64,000 bases of DNA, from contig CM043955.1 of NCBI GenBank assembly GCA_014529385.2, positions 153,348,640-153,412,639 of the forward strand, in the 5' to 3' direction. Made by a program: the position numbers and the translations under genes. This stretch comes from Adiantum capillus-veneris (lineage: Eukaryota; Streptophyta; Polypodiopsida; Polypodiales; Pteridaceae). Below are positions 23,570 to 34,185 of this stretch, one piece after another. Each line of letters begins with the position of its first letter. The first letter of the stretch is position 1. The notes under the pieces are model-generated. The model did no database searches and had not been told where the DNA came from. It saw nothing but the letters and a program-made list of their open reading frames with translations.

Positions 23570-24103
23570 ACATGGAGTTTTTTGATATGCTCATACTAGA
23601 GGATGATGAGGTGATATCAAGATACACACATCGAGTCCCTATGGATGAGGGGAAGGTGGTCCTTCAGGAGTTAGAGTTGACACATCCATTTGTGATAGTT
23701 AGTCCTGATTATGCACATAGCATAGGGGAGGCGAGTAAAGCCAAGTTTGCATAAATTTTGTCAGCTTTCGGGCATCTCATGTACGACCTATTAGTGTTAA
23801 GGCTCGACCTAGCAATTGTAGTGGGAGCATTTTCATCAAGGATTGCCATTCATGCGATGACTTACACTAGCATGATGCTTAGTGTAGTTTTATAGACCAT
23901 ACAGAGTAGTCTGTAGGATTTACATGCAGGATCTAGTGTGGATATGCATGCTTGTCTACCACCAGAGAAAATACGATTGCATTAGCTCAATGGAGCGAGC
24001 CAGTGGATGTAGGTTGAGAGAGTCTATCACATGTTTTCTTGTACATACTAGTAGTTTAGCTAGTAGGACCCACTTATCGCACATTCGCCTTTAAGTGGGA
24101 GGT
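23570..24103 (+). pseudogene. Possible copia RT/RNase H remnant with polypurine tract
   Basis: Near 23760-23830 the plus strand encodes a stretch resembling the copia SLMYA...RPDI..AVGVVSR block (GHLMY, LRLDLAIVVGAFSSR). At 24091-24103 it has the same TTTAAGTGGGAGGTTG tract as the copia element at 56818. The rest is too decayed to align. Upstream sequence 23431-23754 is open but unrecognised. Confidence 0.35.
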
Positions 24104-24399
24104 TGTTGGGGTACAGGTGTCTCGGGGGGTGCACTATGTAGTCATGTTAATGTATAGCGTGAGTTTGAAAGGATGGGTTTTAAAATGCAAAAAATCTAGT
24201 CAATTTAACAGAGATAAATTTAAATAAGGGGTTTTTATATTCAAGTTTTTTTTTAAAATCCTAAAATAAGGGGTCATTTTATTCATTTAGACAGTTTAAA
24301 AGAGGGTTGTTTTTAATACCCCGCAAACACACATTATATAGGGGGGTACTGAACGGCAACCCCCCCGAGATAGATGTATGTGCCTTGCCAGGCTACGGG
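24104..24399 (+). repeat. Copia 3' LTR fragment
   Basis: Starts TGTTGGGGTA right after the polypurine tract, the same start as the copia LTR at 56828. A TATA-like TTATATAGG lies near 24332. It is cut off by the chromovirus-family LTR piece on the right. Confidence 0.6.
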
Positions 24400-25218
24400 C
24401 GCTCACCCCCTCTCTCTCTTGGTTGACCCCTCTTGGATTTTACTCGTGCTAGCACCCCATTGGACCCTGCAAAGCTTAGCCAATGATAATTGAGAAGCAT
24501 AAGTGATAGCCTTTTGACATGTGTCCCCCTTTCCCCTTTTGTGAGAGATTTAGGTATTTAGTTAATGCAATTAAACTCTCATTGGACCCCTTTGTCTTTT
24601 GGCCAATAGGAATCAGGCAAGCCATTGGGCTGCTGAATGCTCATTGGACCCCTTGGGAGACTGTCCAATAGTCTTCTAGAGAGCTTAATTCCTACTGGTT
24701 CTTTTATCAAGTGTTTTAAATTGAATTAAACTAAATGTACTCTAGCCTAATTCTCATTGGTCCACCTCTATGGCCATCCAATAGGATTTGAATGCACCTT
24801 GGGGGCAACTAGGCTAGGGAGCTGACATGTGTCTCCTATTCCCTTTGTGTAAAGGGAACTTGATAGTGTGTGTGTATGTTTCTCTCTCATCCCCTACTAA
24901 AAGGGCTCGCCCCCTTCCATCCAGGGATTTGCAAAGACTTTTAGGTCTTCCAAAGGCATCCAATTCCCTAAGGTTTGACCATTTGGAAGTCTTAATGGGA
25001 TGAACCTTAGGGTCTTTGAAGCCCATCGATGCACATTTCTCTTTTGCATATGCCCCCCACTTTGGATCCCTATTTTCCCTCCTTAGAATCCCTACTCTGG
25101 CCAGTCTTTCAGCTTAACCAATATTCTAGCTTTTTCTCCCCTGGTATGTCCCAATATCAAATGATCAGTTTAACATGAGAAAATCATTAAGAAGAATTAG
25201 ATATTAGTTATTATGACA
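24400..25218 (-). repeat. Partial LTR of the chromovirus family
   Basis: Collinear with the U3 side of the LTR at 6853-8441: GACCCCTCTTGGA, CATTGGACCC, GACATGTGTCCCCCTTTCCCC and the terminus ATTATGACA at 25218. The other end (TGTAATGG side) is missing. Truncated, old copy. Confidence 0.75.
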
Positions 25219-25413
25219 TGTGAGGTACGCTCAACACAAGTCTTGCATGTTGTTGTAATGTTGATTGATAATTTAATCAATATAATTGCTGATGAAGTTT
25301 GTGAACCACACAACACAACCATCAGAGGAAAAATTTAAAATGTTGGATTGTGGTCAAACATCATACATATTTACATCCAAGATAACACCAAGTCATCTAC
25401 TGACGAGTGGCAT
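25219..25413. other. Flank left of the Tat element
   Basis: Non-coding. A segment at 25283-25325 resembles 43267-43310 on the far side of the Tat element. Confidence 0.5.
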
Positions 25414-26348
25414 TGTCAGGAGTTTTTTGGATCAAGAGTTGCACATATGTACATACACATGCATGGTGCATCGAATAAAGGATTGCCCATTTTCCATAGC
25501 CAGGTGGTTACGTGGGGCCCACGTGTGTACAGGTAGGACAGGGTGTACATAGTGCAGCGATTTTCACTATTACTAGTACCAGTGTGTTTTTCTACAATAA
25601 GGAGGAGTTGGTAGCGCGTAAAACTTCTCGAGGAAGCTATCCACGGGCCGATGATATGAGGTAAGCAGGTGCGTCAGATGGCATCTAGTGGCGTCAAAAG
25701 GTCGAACGGGGTCAATATTTGGACGTGGATGAGTACGGACACAACGTGGATGTTTTCTTGTGATAATTATGCAGAAAGGTCATCATGAGGACCATATTTT
25801 TGGGCCACTTCACATGGTGGCGGGATGCATTATTGAAAAAAGTCGAGTGCCAGGTGTGCGTATGGATGTAGCAGGGCGACAACTATGCACTGCGAGGTCA
25901 GTTTTTGGCCTGTACGGGGTCCGTTTGAGGTCATCTAAAAGGCCAAGGGTGCCCAAGTAATAAAGCTAAGTGTGGGAACTGAAAAAACAGAGAGAAGACC
26001 AGAAAAAACGTGGAGAAGAGAGGAGGAACATCCGCAACTGTGTTTTTTGGGATTTTGGAGCCTGTTTTGGCCGTAAACTGCTCATCCGAGGTCGGATTTG
26101 AGCACTTTGACATTGTAGACTGGGGTTTTGGGCCGTTCCGAACGCGATGACGCTGTCCATTTTTCCAAATTCCTCACTCGTTTTCTACTGTTTTGGCTAT
26201 GTAAGTTTCTCCTATGAGCGAAGCTTCTAGTCCAGTTTGTGATTGTATCTGGCTAATTTTACACATTCTGTGTGAGCTATTTGCCCCTTGGTGTTGTCCC
26301 AAGATCATTTGAATATAAGCATCAGAAATTCTCCTCTTTTGAGATGAG

Positions 26349-26379
<31 letters not shown>

Positions 26380-26562
26380 ACTCTGTGTGGAGTGGATAAA
26401 CAGACAGTCTCTCTCCTCTCACTCCATCGGTGTGTTCCCTGTCTCGGCCAGGTGGATTGTGTAAGCCGAGTGGTGCCCCATAGTGTGTGTGTGTGTGTAT
26501 CTTCCCAAGAGTGTGTGTCGGGTCGTTATAGAGGCGCTGTGTGTGTTTTCATCCGGTCCACA
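25414..26562 (+). repeat. 5' LTR of Tat-lineage element
   Basis: Direct repeat of 41981-43125 (1,149 against 1,145 bases). It carries a (TG)n run at 26352-26379 that is shorter and interrupted in the other copy. The last shared bases are CCACA. Confidence 0.93.
26352..26379. repeat. (TG)n microsatellite in LTR
   Basis: Fourteen TG units; the matching part of the 3' LTR (about 42918-42955) is interrupted. Confidence 0.9.
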
Positions 26563-26568
26563 TTGTTT

Positions 26569-26587
26569 TGGTGCCCCCACGGAGGAT
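26569..26587 (+). other. Candidate primer-binding site, tRNA not identified
   Basis: TGGTGCCCCCACGGAGGAT begins six bases after the LTR end. It starts with TGG as a PBS must, but I cannot assign the matching tRNA. Confidence 0.5.
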
Positions 26588-27550
26588 CTTCTTCGAGTAC
26601 CTTCCGCGTCGAGCTTCAAGCTTCGAGATTCGGGATTACAGGTTATAGGTTACAGGTACAGGGACACGTACAGGCACAAGTACAGGTGATTCACACAGGT
26701 ACAGGTAGCTGGAGTACAGTGATATACTAGGAGTGGTGTCACTTGCAGTTGTTGTGGGTATGCATCCATTGGCGCCTGTCGCCTGTTTGAGCGCATTGTC
26801 TCCTGGATTGTACGTTACTTGTGGAAACTGCCATTGTACGTCTTTGTGGAGCCATATTTGGTTTTATTTGGCAGTCCCAACCATTTCTGAGACTTGGTCT
26901 GGCAGATAGTCATTTCTGAGACTTGACTATACGCGATTTGCATTAGCCTTCATGAGAGGGTCGATAGTGTGAGGTTTTATTGAGCTGGGGGATTCTCAAA
27001 TGTGGAGATCCTTTTGGTGATACAGGTAGATGGAGCACCCTTTTCGTGACCTCGCCATAGGCTATGTACTAGTGATTCTTATTTGATGCTCGGGTTCTAT
27101 TGTTGGCAGTTTATGCTTACATATACAGTCTACATTTTGGGTTCATACTGCTCTACTTTTGGGGAAACTCTGCCAAAATTTTTCCAAATTGTGATGGATG
27201 GTTTTTTGGTCTTTTGAGCCATTTATGCTGTTATGCTGCTGAAATTTTGGCAAAATCAGAGGATAAGACAGGTGTGCTTTCTTGGGAGCTGCATGGTTGA
27301 CTTAAATGGATGATCAAAATGGACCTCACTTCACCCCTTTTCATTTAACTCAGAGAATCCAAATAAATGTTCATGTGTCCAGGAAGATTTTTTTCCAGCA
27401 GCGCATAGCTTTATGTTCGGGCCAAGAAGATTACGAGAGATCCTAGAATGTCCTTTGCCTATTGTAATTCCAATGATTAACTATGAAACTCATTTGATGT
27501 GCATGTGTTTGTCCTTATCTAAAGTTGAGCTCCATTGAAGTTTCTGGGGA
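26588..27550 (+). other. Leader of Tat-lineage element
   Basis: Non-coding. It holds GGGGAAACTCTGCCAAAAT near 27159, a sequence also found in the leader of the copia element (52698-52722), and a partly inverted copy at about 27240-27262. Confidence 0.6.
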
Positions 27551-29338
27551 TTGAGTCAGTCAAAAGTTTTGGATTCTTGCACGTGTGTTCAAAGGGGTTC
27601 TCAAAGCATCGTAACTTGGGTAGCCATGGCTTTCTCTTATCCGGAGTTTCATGGAAGAAGTGATGAAGATGTGGAAGACTTTCTAGAAAAGATGGAGGTT
27701 GCTTGCATTAGCAACCAGATTCATGACCCTGCACAGATGTTACGCCTTCTCCAAATCTATTTGAAGAGTGATGCACGAGTTTGGTCCAAAGCATTTGAAG
27801 AGGAGTTACGTGTGGCTGATCCACCCGTAAGGTTGAGTTGGGACAATCTAAGGCATGGATTAGAAGTGGAGTTTGTGAAGATAGAAGATCCTGACAAAGT
27901 GTGGCAAGAAGTACAAGGTTTGGTGCTAAAGGAAGGTGAGCCAGTAGATACGTACAGACGTAAGTTTTCATTGGCATGGGAGAGGATGTGCAAGGCCTTA
28001 GCACCACAAGTACCCCCGCCTGACATGATGAAGAAGGACAGGTTCTTGGCTGGTCTTTGGGAGAATATACGTTGGAGAGTGGAGCTAAAGAAGCCTAGGA
28101 CATATGAAGATGCACTAGAGGTAGCAAGGAACAAAGAGTGGAAACTGAGGAAAATGAGCCAATTAGGGGTAGAGTCTTTGCCAATGAGGTCTGAATTTCA
28201 GCCTATGGATTCTTCACAAGGTTGTATGCCAGGGGTTCATCATGAACCAGTGGTTCCTGTTACTACTCAGGTTATGCCAGCAGTGGTCACTACATCTATG
28301 CAAGATGATGGGCTTAGGCAAGACATGAGGCAAGTGGTAGATTTGATGAAGAATCTCAATATAAACATGCTAGGTCAAGTGGGAAATAATCGAGGTCGAG
28401 GGAGGTTTGCAAATCAGCCAGGAGGTGAAGAAAGACCCAGGAATGGTGTTGGACAAAGTAATGGTAGGTTCTGGAGGCAGACGCCCACATGTTATAATTG
28501 TGGAGAGTTGGGCCACATCAGCCCGCAATGTGATAAGCCACCAAGGATGGGGGGAGACATGTATCCATTGCCAAGACAGGTGCTAACTAGGTCAAATGAT
28601 TATGGCATTGAAATTAAGGGAGAGGAAGGAACCAGTGGATTAACCCAGGAGGAAAAGGGAAAGACAAAAGTGCTAAGTGTAGTCACTTTGGAAAAAGCAT
28701 CAAAGCTAGAGGATACATTAGTGATGCCCATTGGGAAGAGGACCACAGAGGAAAAGGAAGGAAGAAGTGCCCCATGTCCTAGCAAGAAGAAGGGAAAGAG
28801 CCATGAAGGCGAAGATGTCAAGGATAAGAGGAAAAGGAGGGCTCGTCGCAAGTTTCATGTTTCAGATTTTCCACTAGGGGATGGGCAATTAAGCTATGAC
28901 TTGAAGGAGGATCTGACAAGCAGGAAGGCAGATGTTACTTTTGGGCAGCTCATAGAGATGGTTCCTAAGCTAAAGCGACATTGGAAGAGGATGGTTAACC
29001 CAATGGAGAAAGAGCCAGAGAGAGGTTCAGTAAAGGTGTTGGCGATGGATGAGCTACCAGACATTTGCCCAATAGTAGATGTGTGGCACAAAAGAAAAAA
29101 TATGGGACAAGGTTATGTGCATGGTGGAGCCCAAATATGTGTCCTAACACACTCATGCCTTGAGAAGATGGGTCTTACAGTGACTGGGGTGTCAGGCTTC
29201 CGAATCAGATTGGCAAGCCATCAAAAAGGAAAATGTTTGGGTGTTGTAAAGATCTTAGAAGTGGAGGCATATGATGCAAAGGCAGTGGTTGATTTTCATG
29301 TGATGCTAGCAGGGTTGGGAACCTATTATACAGGGTAG
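27551..29338 (+). CDS. Gag and start of protease, Tat lineage
   Basis: An open frame of 595 codons. The real start may be the ATG at 27626 (MAFSYPEFHG), since the first 25 residues resemble leader sequence. The retrotransposon Gag capsid domain covers about 27640-28140 (FLEKMEVAC, VWSKAFEEE, YRRKFSLAWERM). A zinc knuckle CYNCGELGHISPQC is at about 28491-28532, followed by a Lys/Arg-rich linker. The end enters a retropepsin: VHGGAQICVLT near 29118-29150 stands where the catalytic Asp of D-G-G-A should be, so Asp appears replaced by His. The frame ends in a stop just before the conserved GRPWL of the protease, which continues in another frame. Confidence 0.88.
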   Translation: MSQSKVLDSCTCVQRGSQSIVTWVAMAFSYPEFHGRSDEDVEDFLEKMEVACISNQIHDPAQMLRLLQIYLKSDARVWSKAFEEELRVADPPVRLSWDNLRHGLEVEFVKIEDPDKVWQEVQGLVLKEGEPVDTYRRKFSLAWERMCKALAPQVPPPDMMKKDRFLAGLWENIRWRVELKKPRTYEDALEVARNKEWKLRKMSQLGVESLPMRSEFQPMDSSQGCMPGVHHEPVVPVTTQVMPAVVTTSMQDDGLRQDMRQVVDLMKNLNINMLGQVGNNRGRGRFANQPGGEERPRNGVGQSNGRFWRQTPTCYNCGELGHISPQCDKPPRMGGDMYPLPRQVLTRSNDYGIEIKGEEGTSGLTQEEKGKTKVLSVVTLEKASKLEDTLVMPIGKRTTEEKEGRSAPCPSKKKGKSHEGEDVKDKRKRRARRKFHVSDFPLGDGQLSYDLKEDLTSRKADVTFGQLIEMVPKLKRHWKRMVNPMEKEPERGSVKVLAMDELPDICPIVDVWHKRKNMGQGYVHGGAQICVLTHSCLEKMGLTVTGVSGFRIRLASHQKGKCLGVVKILEVEAYDAKAVVDFHVMLAGLGTYYTG

Positions 29339-30905
29339 ACCATGGTTACGTGCAGTGGGAGCTGTTCAAGATTGGCGACATGGTACGATTAGCCTCTATG
29401 GAAAGACAGGTACCAAGAAGCTTTATAATATGGACACAAGGAAAAAATTAGAGGAGCTTTATGAAGATGAGGATGAGTCTAGTGATGAAGACTATTCCAT
29501 AGTGACAGATGAGGACAGTGATAGCACTACCAACAGTGATGAGGATGCTCATGTTGCATTTCTTTTGATGGACAAAGGAATCCAGGAGTCTGGTTTAGTT
29601 GCATTTGCGAATGAAGTTGAAGATGAGAGTGAAGGGCCTTATGAAGTGATTGAAGGGCTAATGCAAACGAAGGTTGAATTGTCAAAGAAGCAGGAATTGA
29701 TGACACAAATGATTAGTGGAGACCTCTCAACTATGGAGAAGGAGATATATTTGCACCTGCTAGCTAGTTTTCCTGATTTGTTCATTACTTCGTACGAAGA
29801 GATTAGAGGGTTCAAGGGCGAAGAGATGTATATAGAGCTAAAAGAAGGTGCTAAGTCAGTGTGGCAAAGGCTAAGAAGGATGGGTCAAGAGCAAATGGAA
29901 GCCTTGCGAGAAGAGGTGGACAAGTTATTGAAGGCAGGGTTCATAGTCCCTGTGAAGACTACAGAATGGGTGAGTCCAGTAGTAGTCAGTCCAAAGAAGG
30001 ATGGGAAGTGGAGGATTTGTGTAGATTTTAAGCCCTTAAATGCAGCCACTAAGAAGAACCCATATACTCTTCCATTCATTGATCAGATCTTGGATTCAGT
30101 GTGGCAGGTTATGAGAGGTACATTGTGTGTGATGGTTTTTCGGGCTATTTTCAATTGAAGATTTCTCTTAAAGACCGCACAAAGACAACTTTTATTACGC
30201 CATGGGGCTGCTATTGCTACACAGTATTTCCATTTGGGTTGACAAACGGACCATCTTTCTATCAAGCGAGAGCAAATTGGGTATTGAAACCATTCATTGG
30301 TAGTTGTGTTAAAGCTTTTATGGACGACTTTTGTGTCTATAGCAGTACAGCTGAACATCATGAGAAGTTGCAGATGGTATTGGCTCAATATGATGAATGT
30401 GGAGGACAACTAAATCCAAAGAAATGTCATCTAGCACATCCAAGGGTGAAGTTATTGGGCCATATGGTGTCAGAAAATGGCATTGAGGCTGATCCAGACA
30501 AGGTTAATTCTATTATTCTTCTTCCATCACCTACGAGTACGAAGCAATTGGCAACCTTTATACACAAAGTGAAGTACATGGCGCGGTTTATTCCCTTGTC
30601 TTCACAACTCCTTTATCCATTACAACAAGTGGCAAAGCATGATCCATTGCAATGGGATGACAAGTGTGAAGAAGTGTTTCAAGAGGTGAAAGAGGTGTTA
30701 GGGGGGTTGTCAGCCATGCAGGCTCCTGATTGGGAGAAAGTTTTTTATGTAAATCCATCAGTAGGGGATGATGCCATTGGAGCCATGCTATTGAAAAAGG
30801 GGAAGGGTAGACATTCTATGAGGCCAGTGTATTGTGCAAGTCGAGTGAAGTTGGTAGCAGAGAGAAAGTTCTCGGAAGTAGAGCTAGTGATGGCCAGTGT
30901 AATAT
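29325..30905 (+). pseudogene. Protease end and reverse transcriptase, Tat lineage
   Basis: Continues from Gag through a one-base shift near 29330 (GRPWLRAVGAVQDW). The RT runs from about 29830, with KKDGKWRICVDFKPLN, CDGFSGYFQLKI, FPFGLTNGPSFYQ and the catalytic FMDDFCVYS. A two-base TG insertion near 30098 shifts the frame between the fingers and palm. The thumb and connection (LGHMVSENGIEADPDKV) lead into the first RNase H (30720-30905, FYVNPSVGDDAIGAMLLKK and PVYCASR). Another shift occurs near 30905. Confidence 0.9.
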
Positions 30906-31556
30906 TTTCTTGTCGGGACGATCTCGTCATTACTTGCTACCACGACCTTTTGTTTTCTTGACGAGTTATGCCTTTTTTACACAGTTAATTAATGGCACTA
31001 ACATGTCAGCTGTGGTGAAGAAATGGGTAATTTAGCTGCAAGAGTTTGAGTTCTCTTTTCTAGTGGAAGATAGTACAAGGGCTACGCTAGCTGATTTGTT
31101 GACCTACAAGGAGAATCCCCTTATTGTTAAGGAAGAGGTGGTGAGAAAGGTAGTTGAAGAAGTGCCACAGATCAGCAATGCACATGTGTTGTTCTTTGAT
31201 GGCTCATACAGAAAGAGCCATGATGCCGCTTCAGGGGGTATAGCACTTTATGATCCAGAGGGGAAGCTAGTATGCAAGAGAGGGTTCAAATTGGATGCTC
31301 ATAGTAACAATGAGGCTGAACATGCTACTTTGGAAGCCGGATTACACATTTGTTTGAAGCATGGGGTTCGAAGGTTGAGCATAAAAGGTGATGCCTTGTT
31401 AGTGGTGAAGCAAGTGCTGGGTGTGTGGAAGAGCAAGAACAGCTCATTGAAGGAAATGTGTTTCAGAATTAAAGGCTTGTTAAAAAAGTTTGAAGCATGG
31501 AGCATCAGACACATTGAAGTTCTCTAAATGGAGAAGCACATGAAGTAGCTCAAAGC
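30906..31556 (+). pseudogene. RNase H end plus second archaeal-type RNase H
   Basis: After the end of the first RNase H (HYLLPRPFVFLTSYAFF), with a stop at 31033 (Gln codon to TAG), a second RNase H begins near 31180: FFDGSYRKSH, SNNEAEHATLEAGL, IKGDALLVVKQV. The D, E and D positions of the fold are present. A tandem second RNase H before integrase is specific to the Tat lineage of plant gypsy elements. A frameshift near 31520 separates it from the integrase. Confidence 0.88.
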
Positions 31557-31971
31557 ATGATTGGGGAGTTATTTGTGTTGAGGACCAATTTACCTCTTTA
31601 TCATGGCCGGGAAAGTTTGGCTCAAGAAGAGGAGTTTTTGCGAACAGGAATCATTCCGAAGGACATTCAGAAGTCTAAGAAGTATGGCTTTGTGCGTAGA
31701 CCATACAGGTACAAATTGATTGGTGATGTCTTATACATGAAAGGGGCTGATCTTGTGTTGAGACCTTTACCTTGGCGGGAGGAGCTTTACAGAGTGTTGG
31801 AAGAGAATCATGAAGGCGCATGTGGTGGCCATTTTTCTCTAAAGATCACTTTGCATAAGATCTTGCAAGAGGGGTATTTCTGGCCTAGTTTGCACAAGGA
31901 TGTTCACCATTGGTGTAGGTCTTGCAATAGGTGTCAAGAATTTGGGAAGAGAGTGTTGAAGCCAGAGCTAC
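31557..31971 (+). pseudogene. Integrase N-terminal part, Tat lineage
   Basis: Contains the HHCC zinc finger: HEGACGGHFS with two His, then CRSCNRC with the Cys pair (about 31810-31937). The frame is cut at 31971 by the left LTR of the nested element. The remaining integrase is at 40951-41952. Confidence 0.92.
31967..31971. other. Target-site duplication of nested element, left copy
   Basis: GCTAC; the right copy at 40944-40948 is GCTAT. They differ by one C-to-T change. Confidence 0.8.
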
Positions 31972-32223
31972 TGTGCGCTCCTTGCCGCACTGTCGAAGCA
32001 AGGGACTTGCCAATACACCGTGTGCGAGCCACAAACGGCTCCAAGCACACAACAACGCTAAACTAGCAAGCTCAAAGAAAGCAAAGGGTGTGTCACTCAC
32101 CGCTCTACGCTCGCCTTTGTGGTGGATTCCTCGCCGCGATGAAGAAAAAGCTGCAGTCGTGCCGCGCTCAACCGCTTCGCCGCCGTCGTGACTTCGTAAT
32201 GCTCGATTGCACACACACTCTCC

Positions 32224-32272
<49 letters not shown>

Positions 32273-32555
32273 AGGTGAAGAAGAAGAAGATGGAGATGGA
32301 GCAAGAGCACTCTTCTATTGCACAAATGAGAGAATGAGTAAAAATTAGGTTTAGTTGGCTTTTATAGGAGCTCACCCCATTCACACTTGGGCGCCCATGC
32401 TTAGCCAACTAACCCTAGCATATTCGTGTTAGAGTGCACCTCTCATCGCCGATCACTCTTACCCTTTTCCTATTGGTCCGACAAGCCCGTTACCTGACTC
32501 TAAATAATACAACGTTTATAGATCATAGGGTGTCTGTGTGCCGTGAGGGTTAACA
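31972..32555 (-). repeat. 3' LTR of nested element
   Basis: 584 bases, direct repeat of 40374-40943. The extra length comes mainly from a longer (CT)n(CA)n run at about 32219-32269. TATA-like CCTATAAAAGCC on the minus strand at about 32357-32368. Confidence 0.95.
32357..32368 (-). promoter_or_regulatory. TATA-like box in nested LTR
   Basis: CCTATAAAAGCC on the minus strand; the same box occurs in the other LTR at about 40745-40756, where it would drive the element. Confidence 0.6.
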
Positions 32556-32570
32556 TGCCCCCCTTCCTGA
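32556..32570 (-). other. Polypurine tract of nested element
   Basis: Minus strand AGGAAGGGGGGCA directly abuts the 3' LTR start TGTTAACC. Confidence 0.85.
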
Positions 32571-34160
32571 TGTAGATTCCGTCCTCGGAAGCTATTGAGT
32601 TGAAGCTGGTTCGTCGAGGTGGAAGAGCATTTGAGATGAATGTCCTTAGCCTTCTTCAGTCACTGCAAAATCAAACAACATTGGCACAGTAATTGCATTC
32701 TCTTAAAAAGCATATGCAGTTTTAGGTAGACAAATTGATTGGTCAAAGAATTTCAAACAAGTTGTTAGCAATGAACATTAAATTGCAATGTAATCAAATG
32801 CAAAAACAGATGTACAGGTAGAAAATTAAACAAGTCTGGGGTCGCTAATTTGACGGTCGAAAGGCACTAGAGATCGAATATTAATACCATGGGTAAGCTT
32901 CTTAATTTTCAGTGGTCAATTAAGTTGTTTAATCGCGAGAGCCAAGTATTCATGTTCGAGGGCTGACTAGAGGCTATATCTAGAAAACCTTGTAGTTAAG
33001 CTACCATAAAAGGAATTTCTCATGAAATCATCGCTTGACTGATTACTTTTTCTTTGACCCCCCAAAGTCTTTGCACATTGATTCAATTTGATGTGTGTGC
33101 TTATTTTGTATGCCTTGGGTTTTTTTATTTTCAAGGAAAAGCGCCCACACTGGGAACCTCTAGGGCTCTAGTACCATAGGCAACACATGTGAGTGAAGTA
33201 CCAATTTAAGCAGGGATTTCTCTTCCAGCTTAAAATTTTACATTGTGGCACTTTGATTTTTTGTTTGTTCATTTTCATCATTTTAATTTTGTAACTTTGG
33301 GGGGTCATATAACATTGTTACCCTCCCCAGGCTCATCACATTAGTAAACTCCCTTTATAATACTCCAGCTAAAGGTCAATAGGGTTAAGCCCACTAGAAA
33401 GCCCTAGTACATTTCACACAATGCTGCCTAAATCGGATTAAGAACCTAAGTAACCATTGCTTATTAGGAAGGCACTCCCCATGGTATTAAGAGAAGATTT
33501 CTAATACCTAGCTTGCTCAAACTAGCTTAGTCGGACTGCTTGATTTTTACACCTAGACAAGTGATTATGACAAAACATTACATTGAATTAAATGTTTGAT
33601 ACTAAGCAAATGCGCTGAATATTATGCTACCAATCACAATCAAAGCAGACAAACATGGATGCAAAAAGATAAGGGCAATGCTAATGGACATAAAACACCT
33701 GTTTGTGTCGATGGTCGCGCTTGATTTGAAGTGTGAACGAGAGAAAGGTTCCATGAAGGTCCAAATCCTATCAATAGCAACACGTTCCTGTACACACTAT
33801 GAAACACAAACAATACCTCTAGGAGGCACATCAGTGGGAAAAGAGAACTTTTCTAATCGCTCAACTCTATAACAGAAACACTCCTATCGTACTAATCTTA
33901 CCTACCCTCCATCACTCAAGTGACGAGGATCAAAGGTGTTTTATGGCATAGGTTTCTGTTTCACTGTACCAGATGTGACATGTGTAGGCCTGAGTCAATG
34001 TTTTGACTTTAATGTGGATACTCGTTTGCTAATTGCTCTTGCTCTTTATTTTTTTGTTTTTTGTGAGTATAAAGCTTTATATGTACATTCCCTAAGATTG
34101 GTGATTAAGAGGTCAGGGAGAAAGGTTGAGAGGGAAACAAGTGAATAATGGATGTCCACA
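32571..34160 (-). other. Long 3' non-coding region of nested element
   Basis: About 1.6 kb between the end of the Gag-protease frame and the polypurine tract. No pol domain or conserved protein is seen on either strand. It may be the scar of a lost pol or a non-coding region kept by the family. Confidence 0.6.
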
Positions 34161-34163
34161 AAC

Positions 34164-34180
34164 ACTCCCCCCTTCCTTGG
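34164..34180 (-). other. Second polypurine tract-like sequence
   Basis: Minus strand CCAAGGAAGGGGGGAGTG lies just after the stop codon of the Gag-protease frame and shares AGGAAGGGGGG with the real polypurine tract at 32556. Confidence 0.6.
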
Positions 34181-34185
34181 GTAGA

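Noticed and set aside
23431-23754. 107-codon frame as a possible host gene
   Set aside because: No motif; the sequence to its right resembles copia decay and a polypurine tract, so an element remnant is more likely.
26272-26730. 152-codon Val/Cys-rich frame
   Set aside because: It spans the (TG)n tract and the LTR end; not conserved as protein in the 3' LTR.
31885-32348. Frames across the left LTR of the nested element, similar to 40324-40796
   Set aside because: They are the same LTR read twice and include the (CT)n(CA)n run.
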